Below, one piece after another: positions 23,236 to 30,448 of a stretch of 37,076 nucleotides of DNA; within the stretch, counting starts at the first letter, position 1; every line of letters starts with the position of its first letter. The position numbers and the translations under genes are program-made. The DNA is from a virus: the IMG/VR virus record IMGVR_UViG_3300032116_000621, positions 1 through 37,076 of that record; one strand, given 5' to 3'. The notes beneath the pieces were generated by a model. That model was given only the letters and a program-made list of their open reading frames with translations, did no database searches and was not told the origin of the DNA.

Positions 23236-23786
23236 AACGTAACCGCCTTGGGTCTCTTTTTCTTAGGTGCCTCCACAGGGGCCTCAAACGCCCCTAGAAT
23301 CACTTCCCTCCCGTACCGGGCAATCCCGTAGGCGTCGATGGCCCCCTCATGAGGTTTCTTTCCAGCGGGCGTGGTGAGGCGAAATAGAACCCCCTCACGA
23401 CGCGCCCAATCCATGGCCCTTTCCTTGGGGGTCTCACCTTCCCCGGTGACGACCTTCTGCCAAGTTTGGGGCGGGACTTGAGTGAGGAGACCTTCACAGG
23501 CGTGGACGTACCCAAGGATCTCGCCAAAGTTTTTTCCAAAGGAAAATGCCGAGACGACCCCCATCTGTGGGGAGGAATGGACCTTCTCAATGTAAATGGG
23601 AACCTCGGACAGGTCAAAGGACACACTGAAATTGTGGAGTGCCGTATACACCCCCACGGCGTCGAACGTGTAAACCCTGACAGGTCTTCCAGTCTTCACG
23701 TCAATGACGACGACGGCACCAGACCGCCCGGGGTCAATGCCAGCTACAAATTGAGTGTGGCTCATGACTGAAGATCGTAAGGACAC
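23232..23786 (-). CDS. RuvC-like Holliday junction resolvase (184 aa)
   Basis: The protein has a RuvC/RNase H-like fold: GIDPGRSGAVVVID holds the first catalytic Asp, IYIEKVHS the Glu, and HEGAIDAYGIARYG the last acidic residues. The string QMGVVSAFSFGKNFGEILG is typical of phage versions. It should resolve branched or concatenated DNA before packaging. The GTG at 23786 gives 184 aa; ATG at 23765 (MSHTQFVAG) gives 177 aa and starts nearer the conserved core. Neither has a clear Shine-Dalgarno, so the start is open. The end is basic (PKKKRPKAVTF). Confidence 0.85.
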   Translation of the reverse strand: MSLRSSVMSHTQFVAGIDPGRSGAVVVIDVKTGRPVRVYTFDAVGVYTALHNFSVSFDLSEVPIYIEKVHSSPQMGVVSAFSFGKNFGEILGYVHACEGLLTQVPPQTWQKVVTGEGETPKERAMDWARREGVLFRLTTPAGKKPHEGAIDAYGIARYGREVILGAFEAPVEAPKKKRPKAVTF

Positions 23787-23845
23787 GGGTACGGGGTGGC
23801 AAGAAAAACTTTATAAACCCGACCCATTTTTCTGTCTCACACTTG

Positions 23846-23864
23846 CTGCCTAAGAAATAGGCAG
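23846..23864. repeat. Inverted repeat CTGCCTA-AGAAA-TAGGCAG
   Basis: A perfect 7-bp stem with a 5-nt loop lies about 60 nt upstream of the resolvase start. It is not followed by a U-run on either strand, so an operator or RNA stem in the resolvase leader is more likely than a terminator. Confidence 0.6.
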
Positions 23865-24015
23865 ACCCCTTCCGAACCTGCACTGCAAACGCCTTTTCAC
23901 TTTTACTATAAAAATAAACTCTCTTATCTACTCTTCTTTTTGAGGAGAGAGGATAGTACCCCCCGTGTGTAAGGTTTTGACTAAAAAATAAACAGTTTTA
24001 TGCAGTTTTAGGCGG

Positions 24016-24039
24016 TTTATGCACAATTTTGTGCATAAA
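24016..24039. repeat. 24-bp palindrome TTTATGCACAA-TT-TTGTGCATAAA
   Basis: The arms are 11 bp, perfect, with a 2-nt centre. Part of the arm (TTTATGCA) also occurs at 23997-24004 as a direct repeat. The shape suits a dimeric DNA-binding protein or an origin element. Confidence 0.75.
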
Positions 24040-24062
24040 ATGTTCTCATAAACTTTTTTGCA

Positions 24063-24123
24063 ATTGTTCATAGTAGTCTTAACAAAGGGGCTCTTGGGCT
24101 ATTGTTCAGAACTTGTGAACAAT
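24063..24123. repeat. Three ATTGTTCA motifs (two direct, one inverted)
   Basis: ATTGTTCA occurs at 24063-24070 and 24101-24108 on the plus strand and as its complement at 24116-24123. The last two form an inverted repeat with a 7-nt spacer. Iteron-like or operator-like spacing suggests binding by a phage initiator or regulator. Confidence 0.6.
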
Positions 24124-24137
24124 TTCTTCAGGGGGGA

Positions 24138-24160
24138 TATAGTGGTTTTCCACTATAGTG
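24138..24160. repeat. Overlapping palindromes TATAGTGG-TTTT-CCACTATA and CACTATAGTG
   Basis: An 8-bp arm hairpin (24138-24157) overlaps a perfect 10-bp palindrome CACTATAGTG (24151-24160). Two alternative foldings share one arm. This lies 27 nt left of the DnaA box. Confidence 0.65.
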
Positions 24161-24186
24161 AAATGGTGTAACCAAAAGTACACACC

Positions 24187-24195
24187 TGTGGATAA
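24187..24195 (-). promoter_or_regulatory. Consensus DnaA box
   Basis: TGTGGATAA on the plus strand is the exact complement of TTATCCACA, the strongest bacterial DnaA box. It stands among the repeats of the only long intergenic region, directly before the replication genes. A single box can occur by chance, but its place supports host DnaA involvement in origin firing or regulation. Confidence 0.55.
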
Positions 24196-24224
24196 CTTTG
24201 GTTTTGGGGGGGGTCAATGCCTTT

Positions 24225-24263
24225 AAAATATGTTGACTGCACGGAAGGGTTTTGACATATTTT
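24225..24263 (+). promoter_or_regulatory. Candidate early promoter overlapped by an inverted repeat
   Basis: TTGACT (24233-24238) and CATATT (24256-24261) are separated by 17 nt and form a moderate sigma70-like promoter. A perfect inverted repeat AAAATATGT (24225-24233) / ACATATTTT (24255-24263) flanks and touches both boxes, so a dimeric repressor or activator bound there would control the replication operon. Confidence 0.4.
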
Positions 24264-24282
24264 GAGAGTCCTACTCCGCCTG

Positions 24283-24397
24283 AACTCAGGTTGAGAAACG
24301 ACTACCTAACAGGCCCGTGACCGGATTTTTCTGTTCACGGGCCGAATTTTTTGTGGTTTAGTTCGGGTCAGGTAGCCGTATTTTCAAAATCTGAGTT
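24283..24397 (+). promoter_or_regulatory. Nested-stem leader before the helicase gene
   Basis: Three stems nest inside one another: AACTCAG (24283-24289) with CTGAGTT (24391-24397), CTACCT (24302-24307) with AGGTAG (24370-24375), and GGCCCGTGA (24312-24320) with TCACGGGCC (24335-24343). The inner stem is followed by a T-run (24347-24352). The outer stem ends 8 nt before the GGAGG ribosome site of the helicase. The layout suits attenuation or a structured 5' leader; no known riboswitch class is recognised. Confidence 0.45.
24312..24352 (+). terminator. Terminator-like hairpin in the helicase leader
   Basis: A perfect 9-bp GC-rich stem (24312-24320 with 24335-24343), 14-nt loop and, after GAA, six Ts. 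It would stop or slow plus-strand transcription just before the replication operon, so it is either an attenuator or a barrier to transcription arriving from the left. Confidence 0.55.
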
Positions 24398-24415
24398 TCC
24401 CAAGCGGAGGTTCCC

Positions 24416-25987
24416 GTGTCCCCTGTCGTTGCTTCATTTTCTGCCAAAATCCTCAAATATCATGGCCCCCAGTTTTCCCTGAGGCTAAACAAACTTCAGT
24501 ATCAAAAAGCCCCGATCTCTGACCCGGCCAAACTTTTCTTTTTGACCCTCGGCCACCCCAAGCCTGGAGGGGTGACGGACTTGGACCGGTTTGCCGCCGA
24601 AGTTGCGACAGACCTGACTCAAAGACTCGTCCAAGCCAAAGCAGATGAAACCGCAGAGGCCGAGGCGGCCATTGTGGACGAGATCCTAGATACCAAAAGT
24701 CTATTTGGGGCGGGGGCCGATCTCCCTTTGAGGGAAACCAAGATTTACCGAAACATTCACGGCGACAAATCGATCGTAGTTTGTCGAGGTCAAAAACTGA
24801 CTCTGTCTTGTGAGGCAGTAAAGTCTTCCCTATCGGCTCTCTTCAAAAAAACGAACTTCGCACATAGTTTTATCGTCGATCATACAGAGATTGCGACAGT
24901 CGAGTATAGTGTCCGGTCCCCGTTTATTTCGTCACGGGATGGGATGCTTTACGTGAATGAGTGGGCGCCCCCGCCTTGGACAAGTGACGAAACCGTTAAA
25001 CCCAAACCGATCGAAGTCGTCCCCGCCTCCTTCAACCTTTATGACGAGTTTATGAAAAAACTTTGTCTGACAGGCGAAGACCGTACCACAATTGAATCAT
25101 TTATGAGGGACTGCCTTTATCACAAAGCCCAGACGGCCCTTGTCATGATTTCCACCCCGGGGACGGGGAAAACGACACTGGCGCAAATTATCGGGGGGCT
25201 GGTCGGCCGAGACAACTGGATGCTTACCACTCAAAAAATGGGCGACACCCGGTTTGATTCAGGCCTGTTTAAAAAGGCCTACCTCTTTTTGGATGAAGTC
25301 CCTATCACCGAAGGCGTCGTCGAAAAGATCAAAGCATATCTTAATGATTACGTTGCTGCAGAACAGAAGTTTGTAAACCTTGAAAAGAATATCCGGTCAT
25401 TTGTTTCGATCATGTCGGCTATCAACCACGTCAAAAAGGTCCATTTCACTTTTAAGGACAGGAGGTTTAATACTCCCCAACTCCGTCGCGACGAAATCAC
25501 TATCCGAGACATGGATGAAAAACAAATCATAACACTCAAAGACTGGTCAGATGAAAATAGTCAGAGTTACAACCCTCAGTTCCTTAACGCGGTAGCTGAC
25601 TACCTCCTTAGAAATTACGTCGAAGGTTCTTCGCGCAAGGTTGTCAGAAACGCTGAGTTCAACAGGGTCTGTCTGAACAAGTATAAAAGATACCGCCACG
25701 AAAGGTTTCTTAAAGCCTGTCACTTGGGCGAGGAGTTTAACTCGAAGACGTTTAATATGAAGGGAGAGGCGGCGCGGTCGGCTAACATGACTATTGATGA
25801 GGTCTCGGATTTTATCACAGACTTTTTTGCCGACTCCAACAAAAACCTAGGTCAAGTATTTGCCAATGCCGCAGGTGGGTGGACGTTTAAACCTGCCAAA
25901 GATTTGAACCTTGGGTTCAGACCTGAAGAACTTAATTCCATCGGGTCCTTACCTGTGGCAGAAACCCCCTCCGACGTTTTGACCTGA
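24416..25987 (+). CDS. SF3-type replicative helicase (523 aa)
   Basis: This is the likely phage replicative helicase. The P-loop domain has Walker A STPGTGKTT (G249 to T254), Walker B AYLFLDEVP (D293, E294) and a motif C-like string FVSIMSAINH with Asn, the pattern of D5/SF3 phage helicases. The N-terminal 200 residues show no primase motifs I can recognise, though helicases of this group are often fused to primases. The GTG start has GGAGG at 24406-24410. It leads the plus-strand operon, next to polymerase. The C-terminal region after about residue 400 is helical and may bind DNA. Confidence 0.85.
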   Translation: MSPVVASFSAKILKYHGPQFSLRLNKLQYQKAPISDPAKLFFLTLGHPKPGGVTDLDRFAAEVATDLTQRLVQAKADETAEAEAAIVDEILDTKSLFGAGADLPLRETKIYRNIHGDKSIVVCRGQKLTLSCEAVKSSLSALFKKTNFAHSFIVDHTEIATVEYSVRSPFISSRDGMLYVNEWAPPPWTSDETVKPKPIEVVPASFNLYDEFMKKLCLTGEDRTTIESFMRDCLYHKAQTALVMISTPGTGKTTLAQIIGGLVGRDNWMLTTQKMGDTRFDSGLFKKAYLFLDEVPITEGVVEKIKAYLNDYVAAEQKFVNLEKNIRSFVSIMSAINHVKKVHFTFKDRRFNTPQLRRDEITIRDMDEKQIITLKDWSDENSQSYNPQFLNAVADYLLRNYVEGSSRKVVRNAEFNRVCLNKYKRYRHERFLKACHLGEEFNSKTFNMKGEAARSANMTIDEVSDFITDFFADSNKNLGQVFANAAGGWTFKPAKDLNLGFRPEELNSIGSLPVAETPSDVLT

Positions 25988-26006
25988 AACCTTTTGGCGG
26001 TGTCTT

Positions 26007-27998
26007 ATGAAGTTTTTGTTTTTGGATTTTGAATTCACGGGCGTAGCCGAACCTGATCTAAAACTTGTCTCATGTGCATGGGGATTAGGCGAAGGCGGGA
26101 AGATTGTAGAGAAAGGGACGGCATGGTTACACGGTCAAGGCGATCAAATTTACGAAAACAAACAAGCATTAATTACCAAAATTTATGGCTGTTTAGAACG
26201 GGGCTACACTCTTGTTTCCTACGTTTTGGAGGCGGAGATGCGTGCGATTCTGACCTTGGAACCTTATTTAGAACATGGCTCTGACTACAAATTTTTAAAA
26301 GAAGGCCCTTTAAAATTAAGCGCGTTTCACAGAGCTCTGGATATTTATCTAGAATACAGAAACATTCTCAACAGCAATCACTTCCTCAGTTATGGCGAGC
26401 AGTACATAGGTGGCAAGGTCATCAAGACAACTCCGCCGCCAAATAAGTGGGAAGTGGTAGACGGTGATGATGAAGACACACAACACCACAAGCCAGAGTA
26501 TTCCCTTGCTGCGGCGTGTTTTAAACTCATCGGCGTCAAAATTGACACGGAGGAGAAAGATAGGATCCGAGGAATTATTATCCGGGGAGACGCCGAAGAA
26601 ATAGAACGCCACAAAAAGGAAATTCTCAAATATAACGAGTCGGACATTGTCTACCTGTATGACCTTCTCAAGACGATCTCCAGACACTATGAGTTGTGTG
26701 GGAAAAGGCGGACTTGGTTTAAGGATGCTTTGAATCGCGGTAATTTCTCCATAGACACGGCCCATATGGTCCGATGTGGTTACCCTGTTAACGTAAGTGA
26801 GTTGAGAAAGTTTGCCGCCGCGTCAAAAGAGATCATGTCCGAAGTCGCCAAAGCAGTTAACGACTCCGGCGTTTGGACTTTCCGCGCGGATGGGTCGATG
26901 GACCAAAAGGCTGTCAAAACATGGGTTGAAAAGTTTGTCGCGGAAAAAGGTATTAAGACTTGGCGGCGGACACCCAAGGGCGAACTTTCAATTTCTAAGG
27001 ATGCTTTTGGGGACTTTAAAAAAGCGGTCGAGGAAACCCCTTTCGGTGCGGCCTTCCGAGAGTATCTAAGTACAAAACAATCCCTTAATGGGTTTCTCCC
27101 CCCGCGTGAAGGGTCGAAACGCAAAAAGACTTTTTGGGACTTCCTCGGATCAGACGGGAGGGTCCGCCCACACTTCGGAATCTTCGGGTCTCAAACCTCG
27201 CGGAGTCAGCCAGCGTCCACGGGGTTCATGTTTCTCAAAGCCAAGTGGATGAGGTATTTTGTCGAACCTCCACCGGGAAGTTTTCTTATCGAGGTGGACT
27301 ATTCGTCGCAAGAGTTTTTGATCGCGGCCATTATTTCTCAAGACAAGAAAATGATGAACGCCTACGAGTCTGGAGATGTGTACCTTGCGTTTGCCAAGGA
27401 CGCTGGTCTAGTTCCGAAAAATGGTGAGCGAAAGGATTACGAAGACCAGAGAAAACTCTGTAAAGGTATCGTCCTAGGTGTCTCTTATGACATGTCCGCC
27501 AAAGGTCTCGCCCCAAGAATCGGCAAAACTGAAAAGGAAGCCCAATCTTTGATCAACAAATTTTATGAAGCCTACCCCGACTATGCCGCGTGGAAGAAAA
27601 AAACAATCGAAGAGTACCGGACGGCCGGTCATCTTGAACTGTCGGATGGTTGGATGTTGGGTCCACACAATGACAACATGAGAAGCGTCGGTAATTTCCC
27701 GATCCAGGGACACGGGGCCGTTATCATGAGACATGCCGTAAGGAGCCTTTTTCGGGCAAAGATCCATGTCGCTTTTACTGTTCACGACTCTATAGTTTGC
27801 GAGATAAATCAAAGAAGACCAGAAAAGTGTGTTGAAGATATAAAATTTCTTATGAACCTTGCTTTCACGCAAGTTATGTCCGCGTTTGGCGAGACCCGTA
27901 AAGTTCGGATGGATGCCAAGGTGTGGGGAGGCGGTAAAAGATACGTCGCCGAAGGGGCCGAAAAACAACTTGCCCGCTACAAAAAGTATTTCTCTTGA
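26007..27998 (+). CDS. Family A DNA polymerase with 3'-5' exonuclease (663 aa)
   Basis: This is the replicative polymerase. The exonuclease domain has D7-x-E9 (LDFEFTG) and Y209-x3-D213 (YNESD). The polymerase domain has motif A IEVDYSSQEF (D431), the O-helix R482...K486 followed by Leu490 and Y494 (RKLCKGIVLGVSYD), and motif C FTVHDSI (D594). Aligned to E. coli Pol I, position 762 is Leu, the Gly after Tyr766 is Asp, and the HDE of motif C is HDS. Length fits exonuclease plus polymerase without a 5' nuclease. The start is ATG at 26007 with a weak GGCGG site, 19 nt after the helicase stop. Confidence 0.94.
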   Translation: MKFLFLDFEFTGVAEPDLKLVSCAWGLGEGGKIVEKGTAWLHGQGDQIYENKQALITKIYGCLERGYTLVSYVLEAEMRAILTLEPYLEHGSDYKFLKEGPLKLSAFHRALDIYLEYRNILNSNHFLSYGEQYIGGKVIKTTPPPNKWEVVDGDDEDTQHHKPEYSLAAACFKLIGVKIDTEEKDRIRGIIIRGDAEEIERHKKEILKYNESDIVYLYDLLKTISRHYELCGKRRTWFKDALNRGNFSIDTAHMVRCGYPVNVSELRKFAAASKEIMSEVAKAVNDSGVWTFRADGSMDQKAVKTWVEKFVAEKGIKTWRRTPKGELSISKDAFGDFKKAVEETPFGAAFREYLSTKQSLNGFLPPREGSKRKKTFWDFLGSDGRVRPHFGIFGSQTSRSQPASTGFMFLKAKWMRYFVEPPPGSFLIEVDYSSQEFLIAAIISQDKKMMNAYESGDVYLAFAKDAGLVPKNGERKDYEDQRKLCKGIVLGVSYDMSAKGLAPRIGKTEKEAQSLINKFYEAYPDYAAWKKKTIEEYRTAGHLELSDGWMLGPHNDNMRSVGNFPIQGHGAVIMRHAVRSLFRAKIHVAFTVHDSIVCEINQRRPEKCVEDIKFLMNLAFTQVMSAFGETRKVRMDAKVWGGGKRYVAEGAEKQLARYKKYFS

Positions 27999-28058
27999 AT
28001 TTTATTTAAGGTAAATATCCTTCACAAACCACTAATAGCCACGAAAGGAAACGGCACG

Positions 28059-28463
28059 ATGTGGAAGAAGATGGGGTCGCGGAAGTATTTTCGGTATGCA
28101 GAATGTACAGCTGGAGACGTGTTGGTTGAAGACGGCGTTTTTGTCGGAACGGAACAAGGTAAGTTTGGCGTGATTCACGTCTTCCGTCTTCCGGATCATT
28201 CAGAAGTTGTTCTCAACTCGGCGGGGAAACTTAACTACCTCGTCGAAAAATATTTGTCAGAGGGGACACGTTGCCGCGTCGTCTACGGTGGGAAAAATAA
28301 ACTCACCAAAGGTGCGATGTCCGGTAAGGATGCCCACGACTTTGAACTCTTCATCTCGGAAGACGGGTCCGAACCAAAGTCATCAACCGAGGGAGACGGT
28401 TTCGACCCTGATGATGCCTTGTCATCTTTGACGGCAGACGAAATGGACCGCATTGGACTCTGA
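28059..28463 (+). CDS. SSB-like DNA-binding protein (134 aa)
   Basis: The protein has an OB-fold-like run of strands (GDVLVEDGVFVGTEQGKFG; SEVVLNSAGKLNYLVEKYL; CRVVYGGKNKL; HDFELFISED) and a disordered acidic C-terminus (DGFDPDDALSS to DEMDRIGL), the usual form of single-stranded DNA-binding proteins. It lies between polymerase and a recombination nuclease, which fits. The start ATG follows AAAGGA. A strong intrinsic terminator follows the gene, so it ends the first early transcript. I infer SSB function from fold pattern, acidic tail and neighbours. Confidence 0.6.
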   Translation: MWKKMGSRKYFRYAECTAGDVLVEDGVFVGTEQGKFGVIHVFRLPDHSEVVLNSAGKLNYLVEKYLSEGTRCRVVYGGKNKLTKGAMSGKDAHDFELFISEDGSEPKSSTEGDGFDPDDALSSLTADEMDRIGL

Positions 28464-28479
28464 TAGTTACCCGTCCACG

Positions 28480-28512
28480 GGACCGAGGGGTCTCCTCGGT
28501 CCTTTCTTTTTT
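28480..28512 (+). terminator. Intrinsic terminator after SSB-like gene
   Basis: GGACCGAGG (28480-28488) pairs perfectly with CCTCGGTCC (28494-28502) over a 5-nt loop, followed by TTTCTTTTTT. This is a classic rho-independent terminator between the SSB-like and nuclease genes; partial read-through would feed the rest of the early block. Confidence 0.9.
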
Positions 28513-28526
28513 AAAGGACATTTAAG

Positions 28527-29408
28527 ATGAAACTACCATCGCGCGGTTTGTCACCGTCGTCATTCAAGACTTACATGAGTTGTAACCGGAAATACTTTTA
28601 TGAGAAGATTGTTGAACTCTCTCCAGACCCAGACGCAGAGACAGACACTGAAGCTTTGAACGTTGGTAAGGCATTCCATCAAGTCTTGGAAGACACGCGT
28701 CACAACCTTAAAGGGGTCACCGTCGCGCGAGTTTTCCAGACGTGTCAGGACTACAACCTCCCCGACGAAAACACTGCGGCCATGATATGGGCGATGCTTG
28801 CTGCGTACAAAAGAACTCATGAGGCCTCGGGTCTCACAGTTCTTGAGTGTGAAAAGATTATCGAGACGCCTACCTTCTACGGGATCTTTGACGCCGTTAT
28901 GGCCGGACCGGAGGGATGGTACATTGTCGACATGAAGACGGCCGCGTCATGGTCCCCCGATTCTCTTCTCGGAACACTCCCGACCGACCCACAGATGGCA
29001 CTTTATGCGGCCCACGCCCCACTTGCGGCCGAGTTTTTCAACCTTTCAATGCGTGAGTTTAAAGGCCTTCTTTATAGGGCCGCGATTAAGATGAGGGTTG
29101 TTCGGAAGGCGGATGAGTCTTTAAACGATTACGCCCTACGCCTCTCAAAAATCTCCCGGTGTTACGAAATCGAAATCCCTGCGGCCGCTGTAAAGGCCAG
29201 CGTTCTCATGGCGGAACACTCCAAGACGGTGAGAGAGATTCAGACTAAAGTCGAGTCGTCCCTCGGAGACGTCGCGGCCGCCCAAGAAAAATTCCCGAGG
29301 AACCGGACGAACTGTATGTCCTATTTTAAGCCGTGTAAGTTTTGGTCACAGTGTCACGGCCAGACGTTTACGGATATGAAGACCCTCGTCAAAGTGTCGG
29401 GAGGTTGA
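28527..29408 (+). CDS. PD-(D/E)XK nuclease, RecB/Cas4-like with Fe-S cysteines (293 aa)
   Basis: This is a recombination-type exonuclease. It begins with LSPSSFKTYMSCNRKYFY, then GKAFHQVLED (His51), FYGIFDAVM (Asp122), YIVDMKTA (Asp135, Lys137) and PQMALYA (Gln156), the ordered motifs of RecB/Cas4-like nucleases. Cys19 and a C-terminal group C263, C270 and C276 make the four ligands of a 4Fe-4S cluster. Length is normal for phage versions. The start follows AAAGGA, just after the terminator. It probably processes DNA ends in recombination-dependent replication, working with the SSB-like protein. No Cas1 or CRISPR array accompanies it. Confidence 0.88.
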   Translation: MKLPSRGLSPSSFKTYMSCNRKYFYEKIVELSPDPDAETDTEALNVGKAFHQVLEDTRHNLKGVTVARVFQTCQDYNLPDENTAAMIWAMLAAYKRTHEASGLTVLECEKIIETPTFYGIFDAVMAGPEGWYIVDMKTAASWSPDSLLGTLPTDPQMALYAAHAPLAAEFFNLSMREFKGLLYRAAIKMRVVRKADESLNDYALRLSKISRCYEIEIPAAAVKASVLMAEHSKTVREIQTKVESSLGDVAAAQEKFPRNRTNCMSYFKPCKFWSQCHGQTFTDMKTLVKVSGG

Positions 29409-29411
29409 CGC

Positions 29412-29585
29412 ATGTCAATAATTGAGCCAATGACAAAACTCCAACAAGAGCGGCGACTTTTATACATCGAAACATTTCTTAGGCTGTGCATTGAAGATTT
29501 AAAATTGCCGCCAAGTGAATGCATGTTGGTTGAGAAAAGACGAGAAGACCAAACCCTATATTGGGTTGTGCAAAAAAAAAGATGA
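29412..29585 (+). CDS. Small protein (57 aa), unknown
   Basis: A short frame starts with ATG at 29412, behind GGGAGG that overlaps the end of the nuclease gene, and ends with TGA at 29583-29585 after a run of A. The protein begins MSIIEPMTKLQQERRLLYIE and is helical and basic. The good ribosome site and position 3 nt after the nuclease support it as a real gene. No family is recognised. It opens a run of small accessory genes whose base composition is more AT-rich than the flanking replication genes. Confidence 0.55.
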   Translation: MSIIEPMTKLQQERRLLYIETFLRLCIEDLKLPPSECMLVEKRREDQTLYWVVQKKR

Positions 29586-29617
29586 GGGAAAGGCTAAGCA
29601 ATATCAGCAGGGGTTGA

Positions 29618-29965
29618 ATGATGCCGACAATCGATGAGTTGATGAAGGGTAAGCAGCCGGGGGAGATTAAGGTCAGGCTTCCTCACTGGGAGCCGGATGA
29701 GTGGTTTCAACCTTTTTTTAGAGACAAATATTGGCATGGTCGGCGTCAAATTGGATCGCATGACAGTTATATTGGCGCGGGCGATTGGCAACTCTGGCAA
29801 GAGCCTGTCGAGGAAGTCGAGGTTTTTGAGTGGATGTACAGACATCCAGACCAACACAATTGGGGAATTCATGCATTACTAATGACTGAAAGAGAAGCAC
29901 AGGAAGAATTTATTAAGAAGTATCAATACCGCAAAACCGGACGAAGCTGGAAGGTGTCGAGGTGA
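29618..29965 (+). CDS. Hypothetical early protein (115 aa)
   Basis: The frame begins with two ATG codons (29618 and 29621). The protein is rich in Trp and aromatic residues (PHWEPDEWFQPFFRDKYWHG; DWQLWQEPVEEVEVFEWMYRH) and has an acidic middle. I recognise no family. It overlaps the next gene by 4 nt (GTGA). It belongs to a set of tightly overlapping accessory genes typical of the early region in phages, often used for host takeover, but nothing in its sequence shows a target. Confidence 0.55.
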   Translation: MMPTIDELMKGKQPGEIKVRLPHWEPDEWFQPFFRDKYWHGRRQIGSHDSYIGAGDWQLWQEPVEEVEVFEWMYRHPDQHNWGIHALLMTEREAQEEFIKKYQYRKTGRSWKVSR

Positions 29966-30159
29966 GCGACACTAAACCTTTAGTGACAGACCCTGACGCT
30001 CTTAGATGGGCAAAAGAATTTTGCGAGCAGTTCCCAAACATGGATCTGTGGACAATGCACGCATGGTTTGCAAACGCCATCATGTGTGGCTGGGACAATG
30101 CGCATTGGCGAATGGAAAAGAAAAAGGCAGCAGATGACAACCAAACTCGATCAAATTGA
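29962..30159 (+). CDS. Hypothetical small protein (65 aa)
   Basis: The GTG start at 29962 overlaps the previous stop by 4 nt, indicating coupled translation. The protein is helical with several Trp residues (LRWAKEFCEQF; MDLWTMHAWFANAI; WDNAHWRMEKKKA). The following gene starts inside its last codons. This W/H-rich pattern is seen in small phage early proteins of unknown function. The gene is supported by overlap structure more than by similarity. Confidence 0.55.
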   Translation: MSDTKPLVTDPDALRWAKEFCEQFPNMDLWTMHAWFANAIMCGWDNAHWRMEKKKAADDNQTRSN

Positions 30160-30448
30160 GGCACTAAGCAAAGCCGCGACCCCTGGACCGTGGTCCACAT
30201 TTAACCGCATCGGTAACCCTGATCTGGCAGGCCCAGATCAAGTTTCCCTGTTGGGTTGCTGTGAGTATGACATGAGTATGATCTCCAAAGAAGACGGGGC
30301 TTTGATCGCCACCATGCGCAACAACATCGATGCACTGCTGGAAGTAGCACGGGCGGCGCAGAAACTTAGATGCCGTGAGAATAACAAATATCATTGTCAT
30401 GAAGTCGGGTTTACTGAACTTGAGGAAGCGTTGGACAAACTAAAATGA
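30134..30448 (+). CDS. Ea22/ead-like phage protein (104 aa)
   Basis: The protein begins MTTKLDQIEALSKAATPGPW, a pattern (AATPGPW) common at the start of Ea22/ead-like phage proteins, and continues DGALIATMRNNIDALLEVARAA, the usual second motif. An upstream in-frame ATG at 30068 would add 22 residues without similarity; ATG at 30134 follows AAAGGCAG and is preferred. It overlaps the preceding gene by 26 nt and the next by 4 nt. The family's function is not established. Confidence 0.65.
   Translation: MTTKLDQIEALSKAATPGPWSTFNRIGNPDLAGPDQVSLLGCCEYDMSMISKEDGALIATMRNNIDALLEVARAAQKLRCRENNKYHCHEVGFTELEEALDKLK

Larger units (their letters stand above)
23787..24415. other. 629-nt intergenic control region, candidate replication origin
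   Basis: This is the only long non-coding stretch, between the minus-strand resolvase and the plus-strand replication operon. It is AT-rich in its left half. It contains hairpin 23846-23864 (CTGCCTA/TAGGCAG), inverted repeats at 24016-24039, 24101-24123 and 24138-24157, three copies of ATTGTTCA, a perfect DnaA box at 24187-24195, a G8 tract near 24206, a candidate promoter within an inverted repeat at 24225-24263, and a nested-stem leader. Repeats plus a DnaA box beside helicase and polymerase genes suggest an origin and operator region. Confidence 0.6.

Noticed and set aside
24206-24213. The G8 tract as a regulatory element
   Set aside because: It is a single homopolymer with no partner repeats for a quadruplex and may vary with sequencing; nothing further supports a function.
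24283-24397. A tRNA or tmRNA in the nested-stem region
   Set aside because: The stems do not match cloverleaf spacing, and there is no plausible anticodon arm or T-loop in the right place.
27474-27968. 164-aa minus-strand frame opposite the polymerase
   Set aside because: It is antisense to the conserved polymerase motifs B and C and has no recognisable content.
28527-29408. Part of a CRISPR-Cas system because of the Cas4-like nuclease
   Set aside because: There is no repeat-spacer array and no Cas1 or Cas2 nearby; the neighbours are replication genes.
30068-30133. Upstream start for the Ea22-like protein
   Set aside because: The added 22 residues are unlike the family, and ATG at 30134 has its own ribosome site directly before the AATPGPW motif.
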